From assembly GCF_036378875.1 (NCBI RefSeq), contig NZ_DASUVO010000159.1, forward strand, positions 79,567-143,566: a DNA stretch of 64,000 bases. Direction: 5' to 3'. Below are positions 16,908 to 24,958 of this stretch, one piece after another. The stretch comes from Actinophytocola sp036378875. GTDB lineage: Bacteria > Actinomycetota > Actinomycetes > Mycobacteriales > Pseudonocardiaceae. Position numbers and translations under genes: made by a program. The notes beneath the pieces are model-generated. The model did no database searches and was not told the origin of the DNA. It saw nothing but the letters and a program-made list of their open reading frames with translations. Numbering within the stretch: position 1 is the stretch's first letter; every line of letters begins with the position of its first letter.

Positions 16908-17459
16908 GTGCCGGAACCTCGGACGCGGAAGCTGACCGCGACGTCCTACGTAGTGCTCGGCATGCTCAGCTACTCGCCCGCGACCAGCTACGACCTGAAG
17001 CAGTGGATCGCGAACACCATCGGGAACTTCTGGGCCTTCGCGCACTCGCAGCTGTACGACGAACCGGCCCGCCTGGTCGCGGACGGCCTGGTGAGCGAGG
17101 AAGTGGAGGAGGGCGGCCGGCGGCGGCGGACGTACTCGATCCTGCCCGCCGGCCGCGAGGCCTTACGCGACTGGCTGTCCGCGCCGACCGACGACATCGT
17201 CGAGGTCCGCGACCCCGGCCTGCTGAAGCTGTTCTTCCTGAACTTCGGCACCCGCAAGGACCTGCTCCAACTGGCCCGCGACCGCCGCGAGTCCCACCGC
17301 ACCCGCGCCGACGCGTACGAGGAACAGCGCGCGGAGATCGTCGACTTCGCGGACCGTTGGCAGATAAGGACAATGGAACTGGGCATCCGCTACGAGCGCT
17401 GCGTTGAACAGTTCTGGTCCGACTTCCTGGAAGAACTGGAAGCGGAAGACAAACGCTGA
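16908..17459 (+). CDS. PadR-family transcriptional regulator
   Basis: The 183-residue protein has the PadR winged helix at the N-terminus (YVVLGMLSYSPATSYDLKQWI, then LYDEPARLVADGLVSEE and the RRRRTYSILPAGREALRDWL wing) and a helical Vir-type C-terminal half that forms the dimer. This group commonly senses aromatic or lipophilic compounds. It follows the acyl-CoA ligase/thioesterase pair by 63 bp on the same strand and may regulate them. A possible operator lies just upstream. Confidence 0.88.
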   Translation: MPEPRTRKLTATSYVVLGMLSYSPATSYDLKQWIANTIGNFWAFAHSQLYDEPARLVADGLVSEEVEEGGRRRRTYSILPAGREALRDWLSAPTDDIVEVRDPGLLKLFFLNFGTRKDLLQLARDRRESHRTRADAYEEQRAEIVDFADRWQIRTMELGIRYERCVEQFWSDFLEELEAEDKR

Positions 17460-17690
17460 AGCGCCGCGAGTCGCGCTTTCAGCCCCCGCGAGTTGCGTTT
17501 TCGTGGCCGGCGGGGCCCGCATCGTTGAACTCGCCGGTCTCCACCGTTGAACTCACCGGTCTCCACCGTTGGACACGCGGCTCTCTGGTGTTGGACACGC
17601 GCGGCGGCCGGGGTGGGCGTACCTGAAAACGTAACTCGTAGGGGCCGAAAGCGAGACTCGCCGGGGCCGAACGCGCGACTCGCGGCGACT
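17460..17690. repeat. Second cluster of 22-bp-period repeats
   Basis: Left-pointing units end at 17480 and 17502. Right-pointing units of exactly 22 bp lie at 17524-17545, 17546-17567, 17568-17589 and 17590-17611 (GTTGAACTC/GTTGGACAC type), and, after a 13-bp gap, at 17625-17646, 17647-17668 and 17669-17690 (GAAAACG/GAAAGCG type with ACTCG). They fill the intergenic region between the PadR and C39-like peptidase genes. No ORF there looks real. Confidence 0.85.
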
Positions 17691-17738
17691 TGGGGAGAAC
17701 GGTTTACATGATCTTGGATCAGCTGGAAAATCCCTCGC

Positions 17739-19031
17739 ATGCGCGCAATTCCCCTTCGTCTTGTCAGGGCTGTCACCGCCGGTCTCGGGGCGGCACTCCT
17801 CTTGTCGCTGTCGGCTGTGCCGGTGGGGGCCGAGCCGGTCACGGACGAAGCGCCCGTCGACTTCCACCAGTGGCGGTCGCCGGTCGACTTCCGTAAGGGC
17901 ACGTCGGAGGGGGTGCGGCCCGGGCCTTTGGGCCTCGTCGTCGGGCGGGCGGCCGGGACCGTCGAGCACACCGAACCCGACCTCGGCACGACCCGCACCT
18001 ACGAGTACGGCCGGTGGACCTCCCCGGTGTACCGGCACGGCTTCGACGCGACCCAGCTCGTCGCCTCCTGGAACGCCGACACGCCGGCCGGCACCTGGCT
18101 CACCGTCGAGATGCAGGGCACGACCCCGACCGGGACCACCTCGCAGTGGTACACGATGGCGCGCTGGGCGTTGAAGGACACCGACGTCATCCGCACGACG
18201 ATCCCCAACCAGGAGGACGCCGTCGGCTTCATCGACGTCGACACGTTCGTCGCCACGCAGCCCATCTCGAGCTACCAGCTCCGGGTCACGCTCTACCGCG
18301 AGCCGAACACGCGCACCACGCCGACGCTGAAGATGGTCGGCGCCATGACCTCCAACATCCCCGCCCGCTTCACCGTCCCCGCCGGGCCATCCGCCGGCGC
18401 GTGGGGCGTCGAGCTGCCGGTGCCCCGCTACTCACAGAACGTCCACGTCGGCGAGTACCCCGAGTACGGCGGCGGTGGCGAGGCCTGGTGCAGCCCGACC
18501 TCCACGGAGATGGTCGTCGAGTACTGGGGCAAGCACCCCAGCCGTCGGGACCTCGCATGGGTCGACCCGACGATCGCCGACCCGACGGTCCCCCACGCGG
18601 CCCGCTACACCTACGACCACGACTACGACGGCACCGGCAACTGGCCGTTCAACACCGCCTACGCCGCGTCGTTCGGCCTGAACGGGCACATCACGCGCCT
18701 GTCCTCGCTGACCGACATGGAGAAGTTCATCCGGGCCGGCATCCCGGTGATCACGTCGCAGTCGTTCCTGGCCAGCGAGCTCGACGGCGCTGGCTACGGC
18801 ACGGCCGGTCACATCATGGTCGTGGTCGGGTTCACCGAGACCGGTGACGTCATCGCGAACGATCCGGCGTCGAGCAGCAACGAGGCCGTCCGCCACGTCT
18901 ACAAACGCGACCAGTTCGCGAACATCTGGCTGCGTACCAAGCGGTACAACGCCTCCGGCGGGATCTCCGGCGGGCCTGGTGGCGTTGCTTACATCATCGC
19001 GCCACCATGGAAGAAACTGCCGAGGCTCTGA
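17739..19031 (+). CDS. Secreted C39-like cysteine peptidase
   Basis: The 430-residue protein starts with a signal peptide (basic MRAIPLRLVR, hydrophobic core, probable cut near PVGAEP). The N-terminal half is a beta-rich domain of unknown function. The C-terminal domain is of the peptidase_C39_2 type: cysteine in GEAWCSPTS, histidine in AGHIMVVVGF, then NDPASSSNEAVRHVY. It should act outside the cell or in the wall as a papain-like protease; C39 enzymes elsewhere process leader peptides, but no transporter is fused here. The gene follows the 22-bp repeat cluster and runs in the same direction as the GGCT-fold gene 12 bp downstream. Confidence 0.82.
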   Translation: MRAIPLRLVRAVTAGLGAALLLSLSAVPVGAEPVTDEAPVDFHQWRSPVDFRKGTSEGVRPGPLGLVVGRAAGTVEHTEPDLGTTRTYEYGRWTSPVYRHGFDATQLVASWNADTPAGTWLTVEMQGTTPTGTTSQWYTMARWALKDTDVIRTTIPNQEDAVGFIDVDTFVATQPISSYQLRVTLYREPNTRTTPTLKMVGAMTSNIPARFTVPAGPSAGAWGVELPVPRYSQNVHVGEYPEYGGGGEAWCSPTSTEMVVEYWGKHPSRRDLAWVDPTIADPTVPHAARYTYDHDYDGTGNWPFNTAYAASFGLNGHITRLSSLTDMEKFIRAGIPVITSQSFLASELDGAGYGTAGHIMVVVGFTETGDVIANDPASSSNEAVRHVYKRDQFANIWLRTKRYNASGGISGGPGGVAYIIAPPWKKLPRL

Positions 19032-19043
19032 CACATTCGACTG

Positions 19044-20090
19044 GTGCGGTTCGCTGACGAGGACTTCCCGGCGGCGCCCTACCCGGGGTGCCGCCCGGCG
19101 ACCTCCTACGTCCACGACGACGCCACCGGCTGGGCGCTCACCCCGGACCCCACCGGCTGGCGCGTCGCCGGCACCGGTCTCGACACCTGGCTGACCGAGC
19201 GCGGCGCGGCGCCGACGGCCGACCGCGTGCCCGTTCTGTGCTACGGCTCCAACGCCTGCCCGTCCAAGCTGACGTGGCTGCGGACGGCGCTCGGCCTCCA
19301 GGGCCCCGCGGTGGTCCTGCTTGCCCGCTGCACCGGTCTCGCCGCGGTCTGGGCCAGCGGCCTGCGGATCGTCGACGACCAGCGGCCCGCGACCCTCGCC
19401 GCCATGGCCGGCAACAGCGAGGACCACGTCGTCTGGCTCGCCGCCCCGGACCAGGTGGCCGTGCTCGACCGCTGCGAGGGCCGCGGCGAGCGGTACCACC
19501 TGACGCACGTGGACACCGGCGAGGTGCGGCTCGAGGACGGGACAGTGGTGGACGGGCCGCTCGCGTACACGGCCGCCGCGCCCCGGCGCATGCCGCTGCT
19601 CATGGACGGCCGGCCGGTGCGCTGCCTTGATGTGCCGCAGTCCAGGGCGACCGCGCTCACCGGTGTCGCCGCGGACACGCACGGCCTGGCCGTCCGCGTG
19701 GTGACGGGGGCACCGGCGCCGGCCGAGTTCCCCAGCCGCGTCTTCGTCTACGGAACGCTGCAGCCGCACGCGGAGGCCTGGCGGCGGCTCGAACGCCACG
19801 CCACCGGCGCGCACGAGGCCCGGATGCCGGGTGCCCTGTACGACACAGGTCGCGGCTACCCCGCGTTGCGGCTCGGTGACGGACCCGGCGTGGCCGGCTG
19901 GGTCGTCGAGTTGGCGAACCCGGCCACCGCGCTGGCCGAGCTGGACGAGTACGAGGGCGGCGAATATCGGCGGATACGAGTAGCTCTACCAGGCGGTTTG
20001 CAGTGCTGGACCTACAAATGGGTCAACTCGGTCGACGGATTGCGTATGCTCACGGCCCGGTGGGCAGACGCGGATCCGTCTCGGAGGTGA
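19044..20090 (+). CDS. Protein with two gamma-glutamylcyclotransferase-like folds
   Basis: The 348-residue protein has two GGCT-fold signatures: CYGSNACP near residue 66 and VFVYGTLQP near residue 233, the latter followed by the acidic LDEYEGGEYRR that holds the catalytic glutamate in AIG2/GGCT proteins. Most family members have a single such domain of 110-180 residues, so this is a fusion. It would cyclise gamma-glutamyl amines or act on related compounds. GTG 19044 follows the peptidase gene by 12 bp, and its stop lies four bases before the DUF4232 lipoprotein gene. Confidence 0.72.
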   Translation: MRFADEDFPAAPYPGCRPATSYVHDDATGWALTPDPTGWRVAGTGLDTWLTERGAAPTADRVPVLCYGSNACPSKLTWLRTALGLQGPAVVLLARCTGLAAVWASGLRIVDDQRPATLAAMAGNSEDHVVWLAAPDQVAVLDRCEGRGERYHLTHVDTGEVRLEDGTVVDGPLAYTAAAPRRMPLLMDGRPVRCLDVPQSRATALTGVAADTHGLAVRVVTGAPAPAEFPSRVFVYGTLQPHAEAWRRLERHATGAHEARMPGALYDTGRGYPALRLGDGPGVAGWVVELANPATALAELDEYEGGEYRRIRVALPGGLQCWTYKWVNSVDGLRMLTARWADADPSRR

Positions 20091-20094
20091 GGGC

Positions 20095-20682
20095 GTGGCC
20101 CGACATAACCGGCTCAGCGTGATCGCACCGATGATCTTATTGACCCTGAGTGCGTGTGCTGGCAAGCAGAACGCGGCGGGCGAGCCAGCACCGATCAACA
20201 GATCCACGACCACCACCTCGACATCCACCCCACCTTCCGCCGCCCCGGTTCCCCCTGGCGATCCCGTTCCCTGCACCGCCGCCCTGCTGTCCGGCTCGGT
20301 CCAGCCGATGAACTCGAGCGCGGGCAACCGTTACGTCACCCTGACTGTGGAGAACACGAGCCAGCAGGTGTGCACGCTGCAGGGCTTCGGTCGGCTCCAG
20401 TTGCTGACCGCGGGTGGCGAACCGCTTCCCACGAACGCGGAACGCAACCTCGACCCCGTGCCGACCCTCGTCACACTGCGTCCCGACGCGACCGCGGGAA
20501 AGATCCTGCACTGGAGCGTCCTCGCGGCCGAGGGCGACTCGCTCACCGGCCCGTGCCAGCCGAAGGCGACGGCGATCCGGGTCACGCCGCCGGACGAGGA
20601 AGAGTCCTTCGACGTGGACTACGAGTTCGGCTCGGTGTGCAACGACGGCCAGATCGACACGAGCGCGTACTTCCCGAACTAG
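20095..20682 (+). CDS. DUF4232-type lipoprotein
   Basis: The 195-residue protein has a lipoprotein signal peptide (MARHNRLSVIAPMILLTLSA with lipobox LSAC), a Thr/Ser/Pro-rich linker (residues 35-55) and a C-terminal beta-sandwich with the DUF4232 pattern (RYVTLTVENTSQQVCTLQGF; four cysteines that could form two disulfides). GGAGG lies about 10 bases before GTG 20095. It lies four bases after the GGCT-fold gene, so both are probably in one transcript. Function unknown. Confidence 0.78.
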   Translation: MARHNRLSVIAPMILLTLSACAGKQNAAGEPAPINRSTTTTSTSTPPSAAPVPPGDPVPCTAALLSGSVQPMNSSAGNRYVTLTVENTSQQVCTLQGFGRLQLLTAGGEPLPTNAERNLDPVPTLVTLRPDATAGKILHWSVLAAEGDSLTGPCQPKATAIRVTPPDEEESFDVDYEFGSVCNDGQIDTSAYFPN

Positions 20683-20706
20683 CCGTTGACCAGGCACGCT
20701 GGCCAC

Positions 20707-21129
20707 ATGGACACCAAGCAGCTGCGCCAAGCGCAGCACACCGGCCAGCCACCCGCCGAGGAGTTACCGGCGGACCCGCTCGCGAAAGTCATGATCACAC
20801 CGAGGCAGTTCTTGGCGATCCTCGCGATCGCCGGGGTGCTGCTGGGTTTGCTGCTCGCGCTCCTTCCGGTGCGGGTCGCGAACGCCGACCCGGAGAACCC
20901 CGGGTTCGTCTCGTGCGGCAACACGATCGGCGGCGTGGAGACGGGCCCGCTCGCTGAGCGGCTCGACCGGCCGAGTCCCGCCGTCCTCGCCACCTACGTG
21001 AACACGTGCGAGAGCGCCATCGCCACCCGGCTCGCGTACTCGTGGCCGATGTTCTTCGCCGGCACGCTGGTCATCGCATGGCTCGGCGTCGTACGCACTC
21101 CCGCTAGGACAACAGCTTCCCGGGGTTGA
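20707..21129 (+). CDS. Small membrane protein of unknown function
   Basis: From ATG 20707 the protein has 140 residues: a polar N-terminus, a membrane helix (FLAILAIAGVLLGLLLALLP), an extracytoplasmic loop with two cysteines (FVSCGN and YVNTCES) and a second helix (YSWPMFFAGTLVIAWLGVV). It has no family I recognise. The last 26 bp overlap the 3' end of the convergent FAD-oxidase gene. Confidence 0.6.
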   Translation: MDTKQLRQAQHTGQPPAEELPADPLAKVMITPRQFLAILAIAGVLLGLLLALLPVRVANADPENPGFVSCGNTIGGVETGPLAERLDRPSPAVLATYVNTCESAIATRLAYSWPMFFAGTLVIAWLGVVRTPARTTASRG

Positions 21130-22777
21130 GCACGCCGTCCGGGTCGAGTGTGTACTTGACCGAGGACAGCACCGCCATGCCCAGGTTTCCGATTTCCCTT
21201 GGCAGGTAAGGGGCGTGGTCGACGCCGACCGCGTGATGGTGCGTGATCGTCCCCAGTGGACCAATGGCCTCGCAGGCGGCCGCCTTCGCCCGCTGCCACT
21301 GGCCTTCCGGGTCGTCGCCGTCCCGCGGGACGAGCACGGTGAAGTACAGCGACGCGCCGGTTTCGTAGGCGTGCGAGATGTGACACGCGACGATCGGAGT
21401 GCGACCCGGCGCGGACAACGAGTCGACGAGCGCGTCGCGAACCGCCGTGCGCAGCTGTCCCAGCGATGACCAGTACGCCGCGGTCTCCAGTGTCTCGACG
21501 CAGAATCCCTTGTTCAACAAGACATCCCGCTGCCGGGGGCCGGCGAACCGACCGCGCCGCCATGACTCTCCCGCCGCGGTGCCGAGCGACACCGGCCGCA
21601 GTCGACCACCCGGTCGCTCCGCAAGCTCCGCTCCACGTAGGACCCGCATCGTCGCGTGCCGGCGCAGCGCCAGCTCCTCCGCGGTCGCCGACTCCCAGCC
21701 GAGGACCAGCAGGCAGGGTTCGCCAACTTCCCTCAGCCGCAGGTACTTCCGCACGAGAGCGGTCTTCCACCCGCCCGAAAGCGCCAGCGCCACCTCGGTT
21801 TCGCGCGGGTCGGACAGCCGCGTGACGTCCGCGAGCACGCGCTTCTGCGCCAGCTCCCGCACCGCGTTCGCGCCCGCCTCCCAGCCGTCCAGCACGAAAC
21901 CCTCGTAGCGGTGCACGGTCGGCAGCTCCCGCACCCGCACGGTCACCTCGGTGATCACGCCGAACGCGCCCTCGCTGCCGACGACCAGCTGCCGCAGGTC
22001 CGGCCCGGCCGCGGACGCCGGCGCCACGCCGAGCCGCCACTCACCGCGCGGGGTGGCGATCCGTACGCCCTCGACCATGTCCTCGAACCGGCCGTAACCC
22101 GACGACGCCTGACCGGAGGACCGCGTCGCGGCGAAACCGCCGATCGTCGCACGCTCGAACGACTGCGGCACATGCCCGAGCATCAGCCCGTGCGCGGCGA
22201 GCATCCGCTCGGCGTCCGGCGCGACGACGCCGGCCTGGAACACGGCGAGGCGCGACACCTTGTCGACGGACACGAGCTTGTCCAGCCGCACCAGGTCGAC
22301 CACCACCACCGCGGCCTTGTCGCCACGCAGCGCCGCGACTCCGCCGACCACGGACGTGCCGCCGCCGAACGGCACGAGACCGACGTCGTTGGCGGCGCAC
22401 ACCTCGACGACGCGCTGTACCTCCTCCGGGTCCGCCGGCGTGACCACCGCGTCCGGCACCGGCAGCTCGCCGACCCCGCGCCGCCGCATGAGGTCCAGAT
22501 AGGACAGCCCGCCGGCGCGGCCGAGGCGTTCTGCACGCTCCGTATGCACATGCATCTTCCCGACCACTGCGGACAGTGCCGCACACGCCGTCGCGGACAG
22601 CGCGGACTCCGGCACGATCAGTGCCGATTCCGGTGCAACCATGGTGGTCTGTCCGGGCAAACCTGTATGCGCGGCTAGCCAGCGACCGGCGCGAGACGGC
22701 AGGATGGGATCTTCACCCTGTGTAGACACCCACCCGCGACGCGCCAGGCGGTCAAGGTGGTCATTGTTCTTACTCAC
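21104..22777 (-). CDS. FAD-binding oxidase of the alkylglycerone-phosphate synthase (AGPS) type
   Basis: The protein, about 557 residues, has the vanillyl-alcohol-oxidase FAD fold: LVPFGGGTSVVGG binds the FAD pyrophosphate, then GFAATRSSGQASSGYGRFEDMV. The C-terminal ITHHHAVGVDHAPYL is the histidine-rich motif of alkyldihydroxyacetonephosphate synthases. It may act on acyl- or alkyl-glycerone phosphates or related hydroxy acids, which fits the divergent TetR-glpD pair. GTG 22777 was chosen; an in-frame ATG at 22795 would overlap the TetR start. An in-frame GGAGCTTGCGGAGCG repeat lies at 21614-21633. Confidence 0.78.
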   Translation of the reverse strand: MSKNNDHLDRLARRGWVSTQGEDPILPSRAGRWLAAHTGLPGQTTMVAPESALIVPESALSATACAALSAVVGKMHVHTERAERLGRAGGLSYLDLMRRRGVGELPVPDAVVTPADPEEVQRVVEVCAANDVGLVPFGGGTSVVGGVAALRGDKAAVVVVDLVRLDKLVSVDKVSRLAVFQAGVVAPDAERMLAAHGLMLGHVPQSFERATIGGFAATRSSGQASSGYGRFEDMVEGVRIATPRGEWRLGVAPASAAGPDLRQLVVGSEGAFGVITEVTVRVRELPTVHRYEGFVLDGWEAGANAVRELAQKRVLADVTRLSDPRETEVALALSGGWKTALVRKYLRLREVGEPCLLVLGWESATAEELALRRHATMRVLRGAELAERPGGRLRPVSLGTAAGESWRRGRFAGPRQRDVLLNKGFCVETLETAAYWSSLGQLRTAVRDALVDSLSAPGRTPIVACHISHAYETGASLYFTVLVPRDGDDPEGQWQRAKAAACEAIGPLGTITHHHAVGVDHAPYLPREIGNLGMAVLSSVKYTLDPDGVLNPGKLLS

Positions 22778-22784
22778 GAGTATA

Positions 22785-22793
22785 GTGTGACAC
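22785..22793. promoter_or_regulatory. Possible TetR operator in the divergent promoter
   Basis: The palindrome GTGTGACAC abuts the TetR start codon, and a second GTCACAC half-site follows inside the gene. It lies in the short gap between the divergent FAD-oxidase and TetR genes, where one repressor could control both. Confidence 0.4.
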
Positions 22794-23393
22794 ATGGCGA
22801 CAATCCGTCACACAACGTCACCCAACCGTGTCGCTGACGATCTGCTGCTCGATGCCGCACTCGAGTGCGTGCTCGCGGTCGGCGTGCGCAGGACCACGCT
22901 GAGCGACGTCGCGCGCACCGCCGGCGTGAGCCGGATGACGTTGTACCGCAGGTTTCCCGACGTCCGGGGCATGCTGTCCGCGCTGCTCACCCGCGAGTTC
23001 GGCAAGCTCATCGTCGAGGTGACCGAGGCAGGCGCGAACGAGCCGACCGCCCGCGGCCAGCTCATCGCCGCCGCCGTGCACACACTGCGTGCACTCTCCG
23101 ACAACTCGTTGATGCGGACGCTGATCGAGCGGGACGCGGAGATGCTGCTGCCCTACCTCACCGAGCGCATCGGGACGAGCCAGCGGATGAGCGAGGAGTT
23201 CATCCGCGCGAAGCTGGCGGACGGGGTGGCGGACGGGTCGATCCGCGAGGGCGATCCCGCGGTCCAGGCCAGGATGGTCTACCTGCTGTTGCAGCCCTAC
23301 GTGATCACGAGCCGTCCGTCGACTTCGGACCTCGCGCTCGACGACCTGGTGGCCGAGGTGGAGCGGGTACTCGATCTGGCGTTACGGCCTTGA
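22794..23393 (+). CDS. TetR/AcrR-family regulator
   Basis: The 199-residue protein has the TetR helix-turn-helix at residues 16-60 (ALECVLAVGVRRTTLSDVARTAGVS then RMTLYRRFPDV) and a helical ligand-binding domain. Its stop overlaps the TTG start of glpD (TTGA), and it faces the FAD-oxidase gene. This arrangement suggests local control of glycerol-phosphate/ether-lipid-like metabolism, with autoregulation through the GTGTGACAC site. Confidence 0.88.
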   Translation: MATIRHTTSPNRVADDLLLDAALECVLAVGVRRTTLSDVARTAGVSRMTLYRRFPDVRGMLSALLTREFGKLIVEVTEAGANEPTARGQLIAAAVHTLRALSDNSLMRTLIERDAEMLLPYLTERIGTSQRMSEEFIRAKLADGVADGSIREGDPAVQARMVYLLLQPYVITSRPSTSDLALDDLVAEVERVLDLALRP

Positions 23394-24904
23394 CCTCTGC
23401 TCTGAACGCCGCTCGACGTGCGGCCGAACTGGCTGCGCTGGCGGGTGGTGAGGTCGTCGACGTGCTCGTGGTCGGCGGCGGGGTGACCGGGGCCGGTATC
23501 GCGCTGGACGCGGCCTCCCGGGGGTTGTCGGTGGCGTTGCTGGAGGCGAAGGACCTGGCCTTCGGCACGTCCCGGTGGTCGAGCAAGCTCGTGCACGGCG
23601 GACTCCGTTACCTGGCAAAGGGTGACGTGCGGCTGGCGCACGAAAGCGCGGTTGAACGTGGCATCTTGATGACATCGACCGCGCCGCACCTGTCGCGGCC
23701 GATGCCGCAGCTGATTCCCCTCCACAGCCAGGTTTCCCACGGCCTGTCGGCGTTCATGCGCACCGGGCTGCACGCCGCGGACGTGCTGCGGCGGGTGGCA
23801 CGGACGCCGTCCTCGCTGCTGCCGGCGCCGCGTCGGGTGTCGGCGCAGGAGGCGCTCGCGCTGGCGCCGGGACTGCGTGCGGCGGATCTGCGTGGCGGGC
23901 TGCTGTTCTTCGACGGCCAGCTCGTCGACGACGCACGGCTGGTCGTGGCGCTGGCCCGCACCGCGGCCGGGCTGGGCGCGAAGATCCTGACGCGAACGCC
24001 GGTGGTGGGACTGACCGGCACGTCGGCGGAGATCCGGGACGGCTCGCGACTGGTGGAGGTCCGCGCCAGGACGGTGATCAACGCGGCCGGGGTGTGGGCC
24101 GGCCGGCTGGTGCCCTCGGTGCGCCTGCGGCCGTCGCTCGGCACGCACCTGGTGGTGTCCGGGCCCGCGCACGGCATCGGCAACACGGCGGTGACCGTGC
24201 CAGTGCCCGGTTCCCGGTCGCGGTTCGTCATGGCGCTGCCGCAACGGGACGGCCTGGTGTACCTGGGGTTGACCGACGAGCCGTTCGACGGCGAGATCCC
24301 GGACGAGCCGCTGGCCCCGCAGTCCGATGTGGACTTCCTGCTGTCGGTGGCGTCCTCGGTGCTGACACACCCGCTCACGACGGCGGACGTGCTGGGCAGC
24401 TACGCGGGTCTGCGGCCGCTGCTCGAGGCGCCGGGCCGCAGCGCCGACCTGTCGCGCAAGCACGCGGTGCTGGTGTCCCCCGACAGCATCGTGACCATCG
24501 TGGGCGGCAAGCTCACCACGTACCGCCGCATGGCGGAGGACGCCGTGGACGCCGCGGTGACGGCCGCGGGACTGACCGCGCCTGCGTCCAGAACCCGTCA
24601 CCTCCCGCTGGTCGGCGCGGCACCACGCCCCGTTCTGTCCACGGTGGACGCACCGGCGCGGCTGGTCGCCAAGTACGGCACGGAAGCCCCGAGGGTGGCC
24701 GCGCTGGACCCGACGCCGGTGGCTCCCGGCGTCGAGATCACCGCTGGCGAGGTCGAGTGGGCGGTACGGCAGGAAGGCGCACTGGACGCGGACGACGTCC
24801 TACACCGCCGCACCCGCATCGGCCTACAACCGGAAACCCTGGCCACAGCGCGCCCCCCGGTTACGGACCTGGTGAGAAGGGCCCTGGCGAGCGGAGTGCG
24901 ATGA
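23390..24904 (+). CDS. glpD: Glycerol-3-phosphate dehydrogenase, FAD-dependent
   Basis: The 504-residue enzyme oxidises glycerol-3-phosphate to dihydroxyacetone phosphate and passes electrons to the quinone pool at the membrane. It shows the FAD-binding VLVVGGGVTGAGIALDAA (residues 24-41), the family block GTSRWSSKLVHGGLRYL and the later TIVGGKLTTYRRMAEDA. TTG 23390 was chosen: it overlaps the TetR stop by four bases and gives the usual GlpD length. The stop codon lies inside the ascending stem of the downstream terminator. Confidence 0.9.
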   Translation: MTSALNAARRAAELAALAGGEVVDVLVVGGGVTGAGIALDAASRGLSVALLEAKDLAFGTSRWSSKLVHGGLRYLAKGDVRLAHESAVERGILMTSTAPHLSRPMPQLIPLHSQVSHGLSAFMRTGLHAADVLRRVARTPSSLLPAPRRVSAQEALALAPGLRAADLRGGLLFFDGQLVDDARLVVALARTAAGLGAKILTRTPVVGLTGTSAEIRDGSRLVEVRARTVINAAGVWAGRLVPSVRLRPSLGTHLVVSGPAHGIGNTAVTVPVPGSRSRFVMALPQRDGLVYLGLTDEPFDGEIPDEPLAPQSDVDFLLSVASSVLTHPLTTADVLGSYAGLRPLLEAPGRSADLSRKHAVLVSPDSIVTIVGGKLTTYRRMAEDAVDAAVTAAGLTAPASRTRHLPLVGAAPRPVLSTVDAPARLVAKYGTEAPRVAALDPTPVAPGVEITAGEVEWAVRQEGALDADDVLHRRTRIGLQPETLATARPPVTDLVRRALASGVR

Positions 24905-24950
24905 AGGACGCCTTCCTCACCGCCAGGGTGAGGAAGGCGTCCTTCATCGC
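24898..24950. terminator. Strong hairpin terminator after glpD
   Basis: A perfect 24-bp stem (ATGAAGGACGCCTTCCTCAC begins the arm at 24901) with a 5-base loop (24922-24926) is followed by TTTTTCTTTT. The glpD stop codon is part of the stem. The following gene converges, and on the opposite strand the stem could also act as its terminator. Hairpins with GAAGGACGCCTTC arms are familiar to me from Pseudonocardiaceae genomes. Confidence 0.9.
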
Positions 24951-24958
24951 TTTTTCTT

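Noticed and set aside
17460..17690. CRISPR array
   Set aside because: Units are contiguous at 22 bp with no spacers, orientation switches inside the cluster and no cas genes are near.
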